A stretch of 55,612 nucleotides of DNA, taken from positions 1 through 55,612 of the forward strand of contig JAIEMG010000287.1 of assembly GCA_019752375.1 (NCBI GenBank), read 5' to 3'. The position numbers and the translations under genes are program-made. Below, piece by piece: positions 34,622-44,566 of the stretch. Origin of the DNA: Gemmataceae bacterium. GTDB taxonomy: Bacteria; Planctomycetota; Planctomycetia; Gemmatales; Gemmataceae. The notes under the pieces were generated by a model. The model was not told where the DNA came from. It saw only the letters and a program-made list of their open reading frames with translations, and did not search any database. The first letter of the stretch is position 1. Every line of letters begins with the position of its first letter.

Positions 34622-35665
34622 GTGATTCATACCACCGTGCACTTCCTCGCTATCGAAACCTCCTGTGACGAAACCGCCGCCGCCGTCTTCACCGACGAAC
34701 CGGCCATCCTCTCCAGCGTCATCGCGTCGCAAACTGACCTGCATGCCCGTTTCGGCGGCGTCGTTCCCGAGGTCGCCGCGCGAGCGCACCTGCAACGGCT
34801 GCTTCCCATCGTCGACGAGGCCCTGCGCAACGCCGGCGTCACCCTGGACCAGATCGGCTGCATTGCCGTGCATCACACGCCTGGCCTGGTCGGTGCACTG
34901 CTCGTCGGGGTCAGTGCGGCGAAGATGCTGGCCATAACGCTCGATGTGCCGTTGATCGGCGTCAATCATGTTGAAGCGCATATCTACGCGGCAAGACTTG
35001 CGGCGGGGCGGGATATCTTTCCGTGCGTCGGCATGGTTGTCAGCGGCGGGCACACGGCACTGTTTCACTGTCCGAGCGCGCTCGAATTCGAGCTCCTCGG
35101 CGCCACGCTGGACGATGCGGCCGGCGAGGCGTTCGACAAGGTCGCGAGCATTCTTGGCCTTGGCTTTCCCGGCGGTCCAGCGGTCGAGCGCGAAGCAGCC
35201 GGCGGCAACGCTCGTGCATTCAAGTTTCCGCGTTCGTTCCTGCGTGACTCCAGACTCGATTTCAGCTTCAGCGGTCTGAAGACCGCCGTGCTCTACGCGG
35301 TTCACGGGCAGAACCTGACGGAAGCAAAGCCCGTCGAGGCCGGACCGCGCCGTGCGGACCTGGCGGCAAGCTTTCAGAAGGCGGTCATCGATGTGCTGGT
35401 GGAAAAAGCGCGGCAAGCGCTGCTGCGGATGGGGCTCAAGCGACTGGCGGTCGGCGGTGGAGTTGCGGCCAATCGTGCGTTGCGGGACGCACTGGAGCAG
35501 ATGACGGCGGAAGCGGGTGCGGAGCTATACATTCCGCCGCTGACGTATTGCACCGACAACGCGGCGATGGCTGCCATGGCGGTCGAACGCTGGCGCCTGG
35601 GCGAATTCGCGCCGCTGGATCTCGATGCGATCCCGGCGTACTCGACGAAGCGACGCCCGTCGTAG
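34622..35665 (+). CDS. tsaD: tRNA N6-adenosine threonylcarbamoyltransferase TsaD
   Basis: The 347-residue ASKHA-fold protein matches TsaD throughout: FLAIETSCDETAAAVF, the metal-binding NHVEAHIYA, MVVSGGHTALF, GEAFDKVASILGLGFPGGP, FSFSGLKTAV and YCTDNAAMAA. It transfers threonylcarbamoyl to A37 of ANN-decoding tRNAs together with TsaB and TsaE, which are not in this window. A GTG at 34622 or 34637 is the start. It is an essential housekeeping gene directly after the toxin pair, and its stop faces that of the next gene 12 bases away. Confidence 0.95.
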   Translation: MIHTTVHFLAIETSCDETAAAVFTDEPAILSSVIASQTDLHARFGGVVPEVAARAHLQRLLPIVDEALRNAGVTLDQIGCIAVHHTPGLVGALLVGVSAAKMLAITLDVPLIGVNHVEAHIYAARLAAGRDIFPCVGMVVSGGHTALFHCPSALEFELLGATLDDAAGEAFDKVASILGLGFPGGPAVEREAAGGNARAFKFPRSFLRDSRLDFSFSGLKTAVLYAVHGQNLTEAKPVEAGPRRADLAASFQKAVIDVLVEKARQALLRMGLKRLAVGGGVAANRALRDALEQMTAEAGAELYIPPLTYCTDNAAMAAMAVERWRLGEFAPLDLDAIPAYSTKRRPS

Positions 35666-35677
35666 CGGCGCCGATAA

Positions 35678-38290
35678 TCATGGGTCCGGCAGCGCTGCCT
35701 TGGGATCGCCTGCTTCCAGTCGCTTCAACTGTCGCCGGAAGTAGTCGTGCTTCGGCTCCAATTCCAGGCACCGTTTCATCAACTCAATTGCCTTGGCGTT
35801 GTTGCCATTCTGGAAATGCAGTTCGGCGAATGTGTCCAGGTAGCCCGCCTGCTTAGGCGCCAGTTCCGTCGCCTTCCGCGCGTGTTCCAGCCCCTTGTCG
35901 AGCTTGCGCCGGCACGCGGCGCACAACCAGGCCAGCGAGTTGTGCAACGTCGCGCTGTTGGGATAGTCAGCGCAGACCTTTTCGTAGGTCGTGAACAGCG
36001 CGGCAAAGAACTCGTCGGCGTCGGCCTTGCAATCACGGCGGTCCAGTTCGGCCACGACCTGGATGGAGAGGTTCACATTGCCCGGCGTGGACGCCAGACC
36101 GCGCTGCGCCGCCTTGCGCGCGTCTTCGGGCTTGCCGGCCGCCGCCAGCGCGCAGGCGCGGTTCAGATGGACCAGCACCGGCATATGGACGTTGGCGCCT
36201 TCATCGACGAAAGAGATCGTGGAACGCAGGCAGCGCAAGCGGAAACGCTCGAACAGGTCGGCAGCGCGGGCGTGGTCTTTGCGGAACATCGCATCGTAAG
36301 CGGATTGCCGACGGACCTCGTTCATCTCCCAGCTCTCGTCGGGACCAATGCGAAGCAACAGTTCGCGCTCGCGTCGGGCTGCGTCCTTGTGGCCGCGCTC
36401 CGAGAGTTCACCCGCAAACGCGTAGCGTGTTTCGTCACTGGCGAGCGGCAGCAGATGAGCGATTTCCATCAGCTTCTTGCCCTGCGCCGCGTCGCCAGCT
36501 TGGAGCAGCGCCCAGCCGCGCAGGTAGAGCGGCAATGGTTGCGTGCGGTCGCGCTCCCAGGCTTTCTGATAGCGCTCCGCGGCTTGCTTCCATTCGTTCT
36601 TTTCCGCCAGCAAGTCGCCCCAGCGCACCGACGCTCGAGGGCTTTCGGCGAGCAACTCCGCTCGCTCGACATACTTCAGCGCCAGGTCGTCCTTGCCGAG
36701 CAGCCGGCTTGTCTCCACCAGCGCCAGCAGCCAGCGCGTTCGTTGTCCGACGCGGGGCGCCTTCAGGTTCTCGGTTTCCTTGGCCACTTCCTCCGCCAGC
36801 ACGACGAAGTCATCCGCGCTGATCTTCTTCTCGAAGATGTCCCGGACTCGCCGCATGACCGGGAGTTCTTTCTCCTCCGCGTATTTCTTGCGGAAGAACG
36901 TCCACCAGACCTCGGCGGCCTCTCCCTGTCCGGGAAAAATCGGGGTCAACGCCTGCGCTGCTCGCTCATCGTCCCAGCCGCTGGACATGCCGCGCGCGGC
37001 CAGCTCAAACGCCTGTTCGGTCAGGCCGATGCGAGCCTCAATGCGCAGCAGATCACGGTACTGGACCGAAGTGCCGCCGGCCCGCAGCGCCTCCGCCGCC
37101 TTGGCAAGGACTTGCAAGGCCTGGTCCCGGTCGCCGATTTGGTACAGGTGGTACGCTCGGCGCAGATCGAGCGCCTGTGCCGGGTTGTCCTCATCGGTCG
37201 ACGCTTTCTGCAACATCTCGAATGCGTCCCGATAGCGGAGTTGTGTGCAGAGCACTTCAAAGGCGGGCAGGGCCTGCTTCTTGCGCAGAAGCAAGGCCAC
37301 TCCATCGGATGGGCAGTCGTTGAGGAAAAACGCCTTGGCCGCCTGGCGCACGCCGTGGCCCGTCTCGGACTCGGCAGCCTTGCGCATTGCCTCCAGCGTC
37401 GCGTTGAATTCGCTGGTCTGTCCCGCCAATCGATGGCATGCCGCCAGGTAGGCCAATGTCTCGATGTCTGGCGTAGCATCCCGCGCGGGCGTTTGGCGAC
37501 GGGCGAGTTCCTTCCAGTCGCCCCGCTCGGTAAGCACCTGTCGCAGCAGTTGTTCATCCGCGGACTTCTCGGCGGCTGCGCATGCGGAAGGCAGGTCCCC
37601 CTTTGCCCGATACAGGTGCGTCAACACCGCGGCCGCCGGCGCTCCCATCGAACCCTGGGCGCGTGCCTTGTAGTGGGGGATCCGCTCGTCGAGGCGGCCG
37701 CGCAGAAGGATGTAGGCGGCATAGTTGCGAAGCGCGGCGTCCTGCTTGCTTGGCAGGCTTAGCTCCAGCAGTTCCTCGATGATCGCATGGTTTTCTTCCA
37801 TCAACATGACGGGCACGGCTTGCGCCGTTTCACGGGCCATGCGACTGAACAGGTCGGCCTTGAAACGCGCGTCGTCCTCGGCGCCAGCGATCCTGAGGAG
37901 GGCGGAGAAACCAGCACCGCCCAGCTTGGTCAGCTCGTTGATCGCGGCCACCTTGGCCTGGGCATTGCCGCCGCGATAGTCGGCAATGAGCTTCAGCACG
38001 TTCTTTGGCGTGTCCGGGTAAACACCCCACTTGAACTCCGCCATGATGGCAGTGGCGCGGCGCGACACCTCGGCATCCTTGCTTGCCATCGCTTCCAGCA
38101 GTGCCGGCTCGGCAGGCTTGCCGGCAGCGCGCAGAAAGGCAGACGCCTTCTCGCGCACCCCGAAGTTGTTGTCGCCCAGTTCCGTGATGGCGCGGGCGAT
38201 CTCCTCCTTGGTCGGGGCAGCAGGGCTAAAGGTGGTGATCGTCGGGAGCAGCACACAAGAAGCGAGCGCTGCGCGGCACAATGGCGACAT
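35678..38290 (-). CDS. Exported HEAT/TPR scaffold protein
   Basis: The 870-residue protein has a signal peptide (CRAALASCVLLPTITTFSPA). About 150 residues of HEAT-like helices follow (GVREKASAFLRAAGKPAEPA), and then a long TPR superhelix that ends in clear repeats (YLDTFAELHFQNGNNAKAIE LMKRCLELEP-type). It is likely a periplasmic or secreted scaffold. The ATG at 38290 is chosen over one nine codons upstream because AAGGAG lies 5 bases before it and the signal peptide begins there. It is a single gene, divergent from the giant repeat protein. Confidence 0.85.
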   Translation of the reverse strand: MSPLCRAALASCVLLPTITTFSPAAPTKEEIARAITELGDNNFGVREKASAFLRAAGKPAEPALLEAMASKDAEVSRRATAIMAEFKWGVYPDTPKNVLKLIADYRGGNAQAKVAAINELTKLGGAGFSALLRIAGAEDDARFKADLFSRMARETAQAVPVMLMEENHAIIEELLELSLPSKQDAALRNYAAYILLRGRLDERIPHYKARAQGSMGAPAAAVLTHLYRAKGDLPSACAAAEKSADEQLLRQVLTERGDWKELARRQTPARDATPDIETLAYLAACHRLAGQTSEFNATLEAMRKAAESETGHGVRQAAKAFFLNDCPSDGVALLLRKKQALPAFEVLCTQLRYRDAFEMLQKASTDEDNPAQALDLRRAYHLYQIGDRDQALQVLAKAAEALRAGGTSVQYRDLLRIEARIGLTEQAFELAARGMSSGWDDERAAQALTPIFPGQGEAAEVWWTFFRKKYAEEKELPVMRRVRDIFEKKISADDFVVLAEEVAKETENLKAPRVGQRTRWLLALVETSRLLGKDDLALKYVERAELLAESPRASVRWGDLLAEKNEWKQAAERYQKAWERDRTQPLPLYLRGWALLQAGDAAQGKKLMEIAHLLPLASDETRYAFAGELSERGHKDAARRERELLLRIGPDESWEMNEVRRQSAYDAMFRKDHARAADLFERFRLRCLRSTISFVDEGANVHMPVLVHLNRACALAAAGKPEDARKAAQRGLASTPGNVNLSIQVVAELDRRDCKADADEFFAALFTTYEKVCADYPNSATLHNSLAWLCAACRRKLDKGLEHARKATELAPKQAGYLDTFAELHFQNGNNAKAIELMKRCLELEPKHDYFRRQLKRLEAGDPKAALPDP

Positions 38291-38684
38291 GGGAGCTCCT
38301 TGCTTCTGATGATTCACTGCTTGCCATCCATGGCACAGGAGAAAGTAGATTCTCCCCGTTCAGTCGATCTTTGTCCATCCAGAGCGCCTGGGGCGCCGGA
38401 CTTTCCGTAAAGCGCGGTCGTAGCAACTAAAGAGATAGCGGCAAATTTCCCGCCGGGCCAAAGCCCCGAACGCCTCAAATCTGGGAAAATGATTGCTCGG
38501 CCTGGGGGATTGGGACAAAATGGGCAACTGCTGCCAATCATGCGTAGTCACGGGAAAATCACACTTCCGGGACCGCTGGGGTCTTCCCCCGTGGGTACCA
38601 AGACGAGAGTCCGGACCTCTCGTCGCGGCAGCGCTCTTCTTCAGGGTTTTTACACAGGGGCCTCCAGGCACTGGAGTAACATCA
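38291..38684. promoter_or_regulatory. Divergent 394-base intergenic region
   Basis: It must hold promoters for two large opposed genes. The frame of the rightward gene is open from 38493 but without coding character or a ribosome site. The only structure seen is a short hairpin GACGAGAG-TCCGGAC-CTCTCGTC (38602-38624) in the likely leader of the rightward gene. Confidence 0.45.
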
Positions 38685-41600
38685 ATGGCCAAGAAAGACG
38701 ACGACAAGCGCAAGCAACCCCAACCGAATAAACCGGTTCCCCCGCCCACGCCGGGACAGCCGGCTTCGCCGTTGATGAGCCGGGAACAAACACCCGGCGC
38801 CGGAGGAGCGCCGGCCGAGGGAGGCAAGGCAACCATTCTGCCCGCTTCCGGCACCGCTCAGCCAACGATGATCGCCGGCAGCGGTCAGGCGAACCCCACC
38901 ATGATCGCCGGCAGCGGCCAAGCCGCCAATCCGACGATGATGGCGGGCAGTGGCCAAGCCAACCCCACGATGATCGCGGGCAGCGGTCAGGCAAATCCCA
39001 CGATGATCGCGGGCAGCGGCCAGGCGCAGCCAACCATGCTGGCCAGCCAGGGCGGCGCCAAGCCCACGATGATGGGCCCGCAGGGCGCCAAGCCCACGAT
39101 GATCGCACCTGAAGACCAGGACGCGCTGGACCTTGCTCCGCAACCCGTTGCGCCCGCGCAGCCCGGTGCCCCCGCGCAGCCTGGCAAGCCGACGATGATG
39201 GCCCCCGGCGGGCAGCCGACCATGCTGTCAAAGCCGGGTGGACCCACGCAGCTGGCACCCTCTGAAACACAGCCGATGCCGATCCTTCCCGAAGGCGGCG
39301 CGCCGGCCACGATGCTCGCGAAGACGGCGCAGCAGACGCACCTCGCCAAGAGCGGTCAGCACACGGTCCTCGCGCCGCCCGACCAGGGTGGTCCGTTGCC
39401 GTTGCCTGCCGGGTCGCCTCAGGGCACGATCCTCGCGAAGGGCGCCACACCGACGATGCTCTCCAAGAGCGGCCAGCAGACCCAACTGGCGCCGCCCGAA
39501 GAGACGCCGCTGGACGTGCCGACCGATCCGAAGAAGACGATGATCAACTTGCAGAAGCAGCAGACCCAGCTCGGCGAAGCCGGCGAGGAACCACTGCCGC
39601 TGCCGACCATCGCGCCCGGAGTTGCCGGCAAAGCAACCGTGCTTAATAAGCTGAAGCAGCAGACGCAGTTGGCCGAAGCGGGCGAGGATCCCCTGCCATT
39701 GCCCGGAGCCGGCAAGATGACGATGCTGGCCCGGACTGGTCAACCGACCACGCTGGCCCCACCGGACGAAGGCGCCCTGGCATTGCCCCCGGGGGCTGCC
39801 AAGCGAACGATGGTTGGCAAGTCCAGCACGCCGACGACCCTCGGACCACCAGACGAGGCCCCCCTCGAGCTGCCAGGCGGCATGAAGCGGACCATGCTCC
39901 CCAAGAGCAGCGGTCAGCACACGATCCTGGCGCCGGAAGACGAAGTGGATCACGAAGTCTCCACCGCGGACATCGGCGACGTTTCCGCTCGGGAGATGCT
40001 CGAAGCGTCCACGATCGATGCAGGCATGGATAGCTCGACCAAGTATGACACGGCCCCGGCCGCTCCGGCGGTCAAGCCGAGGTATGGCCGCCGCTGGCTG
40101 GGCGGCACAATCCTGGGCATGCTGCTCGGCGCCGCGGCCGTCATCGCGCTGGGACTGTTCGGCGTTGCCGGCTTCGACGTGCCCAAGGAGTGGAAGGAAG
40201 CTCTTGGCCTCTACACCCCGCCGGCGGTCAAGCCGGGTGAGGATTCGCTCGTCGATCAGGCAAATCGCCTCCTGCTCGCCGGCGAGTTCAAGAAGGCCCT
40301 CGAGCTGGCCGAGCAGGCCCCGACCGAGCCGAAAGCGGTTGCGATCCGCGGCGAGGCCCGCTGGCTCTTGTACGTGCAGAACCAGCAGAAGGCCAACAAG
40401 GCCCTGGACCGCAAGGCCAGCGACGTGGAAAAGGCGAGCGAGGAGCTGACCAAGGCCAAGGGCGCGAACAATGCTCGCGCGACCTTCTGGTTGGCGCAGA
40501 TGGAGGAACAACTCGGCGACACGGCCAAGGCGAAGGAGCTCTACGAGGAAGGCAAGAAGGCGTATCCGAAGTTCGGCGAGTTGTTTGACGCCGCCCTCGA
40601 CCGCATCGAGACCCGTCCACCGCAGAAACCCGTGGGGGGCGCGATGGCCCCGCACGGCAACAACCCGATGGACCGCGAAGAAGTGCTGGTGCTGATGCTG
40701 ATGGCGTTCCAGGCCAACCAGCCCGCCGAGGCGCAGGCCGAGGAAGCCGGTTTTGAATTCTGGAAGGCCGTGCGGGCTGCCCAGAAGAACGAGTACAAGG
40801 ACGCTGCCACGGCGTTGAAGAAGGCCATCGACCTTCACGAGAAGCATCGCTTCCAGCGCCTCCGCAAGGCCCAGAACCCCAACAGCGACCCGACGGAAGA
40901 AATCTTCCTGCGGTCCGCGGCCGAGCTACAGACCTGGTGGGAAGTGCGGTCCAAGCTCCAGGCGTCTGGCCTGCTGGCCGGCCGTACCCCAGTGGAAGCC
41001 GTGGACGTGCTGATTGCTTCGCGCGGCAAGGGCAACGAGGCAACGCAGAAGTTGCTTGCCGCCGCCGCCAAGGCGTTCGGCCTCAAGATCGACCCCGAAA
41101 AGGCCGAGATCGGCGACATCATGCTTGCTCTTGAAGGCATCGAGAAGATGCGTAAGACGATGGAATCGATCAAGGACGACCTGGAAACCGCCAAGTACGT
41201 CACCAAGGAACAGGAAGACCTGGCCAAGGGCGTCAAGGAAGCGATCAAGGACGCCGGTAACAAGGCCGTTGTCGCCAAGATCGACGACATGGTGAAAGCA
41301 GCCGGCATCGAGGAGAAGGACACCGCCAAGGCGGTCGGCCTGTTGATCGGAGAACGGGACACCGCTTACGGCCTCATCGACAAGTCGTTGCGAGCGTTGG
41401 AAGCGAATGCCTACCTGGTCCCCAAGTCGCCGCGTGAGAAGCTGCCCGAGGGCGTCGATCGCGTGATCGATGCGGCCCGGTCGCCGATCGTGTCGGCCCT
41501 GGCGCGCACGATGTCAACCCTCGGCAAGGTCGGCGGTGAAAGCAGCAGTGCGTTCGCCCCGAAGATCGACATGGCCTCTCAACTGGCCACTGCCCAGGGC

Positions 41601-43019
41601 CGCGTCGCCATCCTGGAAACCCGCCTCCGCTTGGTTCGCACACCGCGCGAGATGGTCGAGTTCTGGCCGGTAGTGTTGGACCGTCGTCCGCCAAAGGAAG
41701 CAAATGACGCCGCCGCACTGGATGCTCGTCGCGTCCTTGAAGACAAGGGTGCGACGGCCAGCGACAAGTCCGCTGCCCACACGATCCAGGGCCTGGTGTC
41801 GCGCAACACCGGCGACTACGACCTGGCTCGCACCGAACTGGCCGAAGCGCTGAAAAACAAGAGGGAAGCGAAGGAAGGCCTCTGGCGTGGCTACGCCCTC
41901 AACGCCCAGAAGCAGTTGACCGATCCGATGTACTACTTCATCCCGGCGTCGGAAGAGTTGCAAGGCGCCGGCAAGCTGGATGACGCGCTCGAAGTCCTCA
42001 AGCTGGGCGTGAAGGCGTTCCCGAAGGATGGCCGGCTCCTGGCCCAGCGCAGCCTGGTCCAGATCGACGTGGCCAACAGCAAGGCGAAGGAACGGCTCAA
42101 GGCCAACGATCCGGTCGTAGCCCAGGCCCGCAAGGACGCCCAGGCCGCCATTGCAGCCGGTGCTCTCGCCGAAGGCAACTTCGCGGCCGGTCGCGTTGCC
42201 GAGGAGCTCGGCCAGCGCGACGAAGCCGAGAAGTTCTATCGCGAAGCGATCAAGGCCCACCCGGCCAACGATCGCGCCGGCAGCCGCTATCGTGTGGCGC
42301 TCGGCCGCGTGCTGATCGGCGCCCCGCCGGCTCGCCTGCAGCCAGGCGACGGCAAGGTGGGCATGGCCGCACCGCAGAGCCTCGAACGTCAGATCCGCCT
42401 GGCGCTGGAAAAAGGCGATGCAGCCGCATTGTTCGTGCTGCTGACCGTCGCCGCCGTCCAGCCCGAAGAGGACCTCGACGCCGATCCGGCTCTGGAGGAA
42501 GCAATTCGCCTCGGCGAACAGGCTATCCGCGCCGGCAACCCCGAAGGCTATCTGATCAAGGGCCTGGCTCACGCCAAGATGGGTCGCTGGACACTGGCCT
42601 TGCAGACCTACACCGACGGCCTGCGTCGATTGATCAAGCCGGAATACGCCGAAGGCCTCTACTACATCGTGGACAAGCACCCCGCCTTCCAGCTTCCGGA
42701 TGCCCTGCGCAACCCGGACCTGGCGGTGGCCGAGAAGCACTACGCCAATGGCCTCCGCGCTTACTTCCTGGGTCAGTATCCGCTGGCTGAAAAGGAACTG
42801 CTGGAAGCATACCGCAACAACGGCCAGGACGCCCGCATCCTGTACTACCTGGGTCTGGCTCGGCTCGCTCAGCAGGGCAAACGCGACGCCGCCATCGTGA
42901 ACTTCCAGATGGGCTCGCTGCTGGAACGCCAAAGCAAGCCCGGCAGTGCCGCGGTTGGTTCCGCCCTGGAACGCGTGCAAGGCCCCGGCCGCCGTACGCT
43001 GGAAGCCTATCGTCCTTGA
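38685..43019 (+). CDS. Large membrane protein with Thr-rich tandem repeats and TPR-like C-terminal part
   Basis: The protein has 1444 residues. Residues about 1-450 are a low-complexity cytoplasmic tail: first seven or eight PTMIAGSGQ(A)NP-type units, then longer units in which T-x-L/M-A/G is followed by PPDE or EAGEEPLPLP. A single membrane helix (GGTILGMLLGAAAVIALGLF) follows at about residue 480, then about 950 residues of helical, TPR-like sequence outside the membrane. The pattern is that of a membrane-spanning scaffold with many similar Thr sites on one side. ATG 38685 follows ggag at 8 bases. No enzymatic domain is visible. It is followed by a clear terminator. Confidence 0.8.
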   Translation: MAKKDDDKRKQPQPNKPVPPPTPGQPASPLMSREQTPGAGGAPAEGGKATILPASGTAQPTMIAGSGQANPTMIAGSGQAANPTMMAGSGQANPTMIAGSGQANPTMIAGSGQAQPTMLASQGGAKPTMMGPQGAKPTMIAPEDQDALDLAPQPVAPAQPGAPAQPGKPTMMAPGGQPTMLSKPGGPTQLAPSETQPMPILPEGGAPATMLAKTAQQTHLAKSGQHTVLAPPDQGGPLPLPAGSPQGTILAKGATPTMLSKSGQQTQLAPPEETPLDVPTDPKKTMINLQKQQTQLGEAGEEPLPLPTIAPGVAGKATVLNKLKQQTQLAEAGEDPLPLPGAGKMTMLARTGQPTTLAPPDEGALALPPGAAKRTMVGKSSTPTTLGPPDEAPLELPGGMKRTMLPKSSGQHTILAPEDEVDHEVSTADIGDVSAREMLEASTIDAGMDSSTKYDTAPAAPAVKPRYGRRWLGGTILGMLLGAAAVIALGLFGVAGFDVPKEWKEALGLYTPPAVKPGEDSLVDQANRLLLAGEFKKALELAEQAPTEPKAVAIRGEARWLLYVQNQQKANKALDRKASDVEKASEELTKAKGANNARATFWLAQMEEQLGDTAKAKELYEEGKKAYPKFGELFDAALDRIETRPPQKPVGGAMAPHGNNPMDREEVLVLMLMAFQANQPAEAQAEEAGFEFWKAVRAAQKNEYKDAATALKKAIDLHEKHRFQRLRKAQNPNSDPTEEIFLRSAAELQTWWEVRSKLQASGLLAGRTPVEAVDVLIASRGKGNEATQKLLAAAAKAFGLKIDPEKAEIGDIMLALEGIEKMRKTMESIKDDLETAKYVTKEQEDLAKGVKEAIKDAGNKAVVAKIDDMVKAAGIEEKDTAKAVGLLIGERDTAYGLIDKSLRALEANAYLVPKSPREKLPEGVDRVIDAARSPIVSALARTMSTLGKVGGESSSAFAPKIDMASQLATAQGRVAILETRLRLVRTPREMVEFWPVVLDRRPPKEANDAAALDARRVLEDKGATASDKSAAHTIQGLVSRNTGDYDLARTELAEALKNKREAKEGLWRGYALNAQKQLTDPMYYFIPASEELQGAGKLDDALEVLKLGVKAFPKDGRLLAQRSLVQIDVANSKAKERLKANDPVVAQARKDAQAAIAAGALAEGNFAAGRVAEELGQRDEAEKFYREAIKAHPANDRAGSRYRVALGRVLIGAPPARLQPGDGKVGMAAPQSLERQIRLALEKGDAAALFVLLTVAAVQPEEDLDADPALEEAIRLGEQAIRAGNPEGYLIKGLAHAKMGRWTLALQTYTDGLRRLIKPEYAEGLYYIVDKHPAFQLPDALRNPDLAVAEKHYANGLRAYFLGQYPLAEKELLEAYRNNGQDARILYYLGLARLAQQGKRDAAIVNFQMGSLLERQSKPGSAAVGSALERVQGPGRRTLEAYRP

Positions 43020-43040
43020 TTGAACTTGACTGAACGCAAA

Positions 43041-43070
43041 AGGCCCACGGGCATGAAGCCGGTGGGCCTT
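43041..43070 (+). terminator. Intrinsic terminator after the repeat protein gene
   Basis: GGCCCACGGGC pairs with GCCGGTGGGCC (one G-G mismatch) around ATGAA, followed by TTTTCTATTT. It lies 21 bases after the stop and is preceded by AAAA, the standard form. Confidence 0.85.
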
Positions 43071-43099
43071 TTCTATTTCCCACTCGACTCGAGGTTCCG

Positions 43100-43645
43100 A
43101 TGCTGATTGCGATGGCTGGCCTGCCGGGTTCGGGCAAGAGTACACTGGCCGCACGGCTGGCCGCGGAACTCGACGGCGTTGTGCTCAGCAAGGACACCGT
43201 CCGTGTCGCCCTGTTTCCATCACCGGTATTGGACTACTCATCGGCACAGAACGAGATCAGCATGGACGCCGTTTATTCCGCCGCCGCTCACATCCTCAAG
43301 AGCGCTTCCGGTCGGTCCGTCCTGATCGATGGGCGCACTTTCCTGCGGTCGTATCAAGTGCACGACCTGTTCGCTTTAGCGGAATCGGTCGGCGAGGTGC
43401 CACGGATCATCGAGTGCGTCTGCTCGGACGAGATCGCCAGGCAACGGCTTGATAGGGACCTGGCGGATGGGTTGCACCCCGCACGGAATCGCACGTTCGA
43501 CCTTTACCGCAGCGTGAAGGCCCGTGCCGAACCGATCGCGACTCCGCACCTGACGCTCGACACGGGCGTAGAATCACTCGACGGGTGTATCCATCGTTGC
43601 CTTGAATACCTGGGCGATGAAAAGTCGGACGGAACAAGGAAGTGA
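43100..43645 (+). CDS. P-loop kinase-like protein (AAA_33/zeta-like)
   Basis: The 181-residue protein has a Walker A motif G7-L-P-G-S-G-K-S-T15, a LSKDTVRVALF segment after strand 2 (the usual substrate-binding DxxR region of small kinases) and an R-rich lid (RQRLDRDLADGLHPARNR). This fits small-molecule or nucleotide kinases of the AAA_33 family, related to zeta toxins and polynucleotide kinases. The substrate is unknown. The ATG follows cgaggttccg. It stands alone between a terminator and the isomerase gene, 54 bases upstream of that start. Confidence 0.83.
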   Translation: MLIAMAGLPGSGKSTLAARLAAELDGVVLSKDTVRVALFPSPVLDYSSAQNEISMDAVYSAAAHILKSASGRSVLIDGRTFLRSYQVHDLFALAESVGEVPRIIECVCSDEIARQRLDRDLADGLHPARNRTFDLYRSVKARAEPIATPHLTLDTGVESLDGCIHRCLEYLGDEKSDGTRK

Positions 43646-43699
43646 CGCGATAGCCCTGGTACAATCGGGCCAATCTCCATCCCTCTGAGGGCTCCATCC

Positions 43700-44548
43700 A
43701 TGCTTCGTAGTTTCACGATTGCAGCCGCGGCGCTGCTTGTCCTGGTTCAAGCAGGCCAGGGCGCCGATGCCGCCAAGCGCGACGACTCGGCGTCCGAGAA
43801 ACTCGGCATCAAGCTGTCGTTGCAGTGCTGGACGTACAATCGTCTCACGTTCTTCGAGACCGTGGACAAGGCAGCCGGCCTGGGCGTCAAGTACCTGGAA
43901 ATGTTCCCCGGCCAGAAGCTCAAGCCTGACTCCGACCTGAAGGTTGGACGCACGATGACTGACGAGACGATTGCCGAGGTCAAGAAGAAGCTGGCTGATG
44001 CCGGCGTGAAGCTGGTCGCCTACGGCGTGGACGGCGTCCCCGGCGATGAGGCGGGCGCCCGCAAGACGTTCGAATGGGCCAAGAAGATGGGCATCGAGGT
44101 GCTGGTGACCGAGACGACGCCCAACGAAATTCACGACAAGCTGTGCAATGAATTCAAGATCCGCATGGCGCTGCACAACCACCCGAAGACCTGGCCGCCG
44201 GACATGGTGCTGCAGCACACCAAGGACCGCAGCAAGCTGATCGGCTCTTGCTCCGACACCGGCCACTGGATGCGGGCCGATTTCATCCCGGTCGAGCAGC
44301 TCAAGAAACTTGAAGGCCGCGTCTTGCACCTCCATTTCAAGGACCTGAACGAGCCAGTCAAGGGCCACGACATGCCGTGGGGCACCGGCCGCGCGAACGC
44401 GAAGGGCATCCTCGAAGAGTTGAAGCGGCAAAACTACAAGGGCTACCTGTCCATCGAGTACGAGTACGGCGACTTGAAGCACCTGGACATGAACCTGCCG
44501 CGCTGCGTCGAGTTCTTCGACAAGACGTTGAATGAGCTGAGCAAGTGA
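43700..44548 (+). CDS. Exported sugar phosphate isomerase/epimerase-like TIM barrel
   Basis: The 282-residue protein has a signal peptide to about residue 23 (AAAALLVLVQAGQGADA). An AP-endonuclease-2/xylose-isomerase-like barrel follows: LSLQCWTYNRLTFFETVDKA, LEMFPGQKL, the metal-binding region MALHNHP with SCSDTGHWMRA, HLHFKDLNE and LSIEYEYGD. Such exported members are common in planctomycetes and usually of unknown sugar specificity. The ATG follows ctctgaggg. It is monocistronic. Confidence 0.87.
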   Translation: MLRSFTIAAAALLVLVQAGQGADAAKRDDSASEKLGIKLSLQCWTYNRLTFFETVDKAAGLGVKYLEMFPGQKLKPDSDLKVGRTMTDETIAEVKKKLADAGVKLVAYGVDGVPGDEAGARKTFEWAKKMGIEVLVTETTPNEIHDKLCNEFKIRMALHNHPKTWPPDMVLQHTKDRSKLIGSCSDTGHWMRADFIPVEQLKKLEGRVLHLHFKDLNEPVKGHDMPWGTGRANAKGILEELKRQNYKGYLSIEYEYGDLKHLDMNLPRCVEFFDKTLNELSK

Positions 44549-44566
44549 TCGGACGACTCGGCCCGT

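Noticed and set aside
38860..39100. Regularly spaced DNA repeats that could be taken for a CRISPR array
   Set aside because: The repeats are in frame and encode PTMIAGSGQ units within a long gene; spacers are not unique and no cas genes are near.
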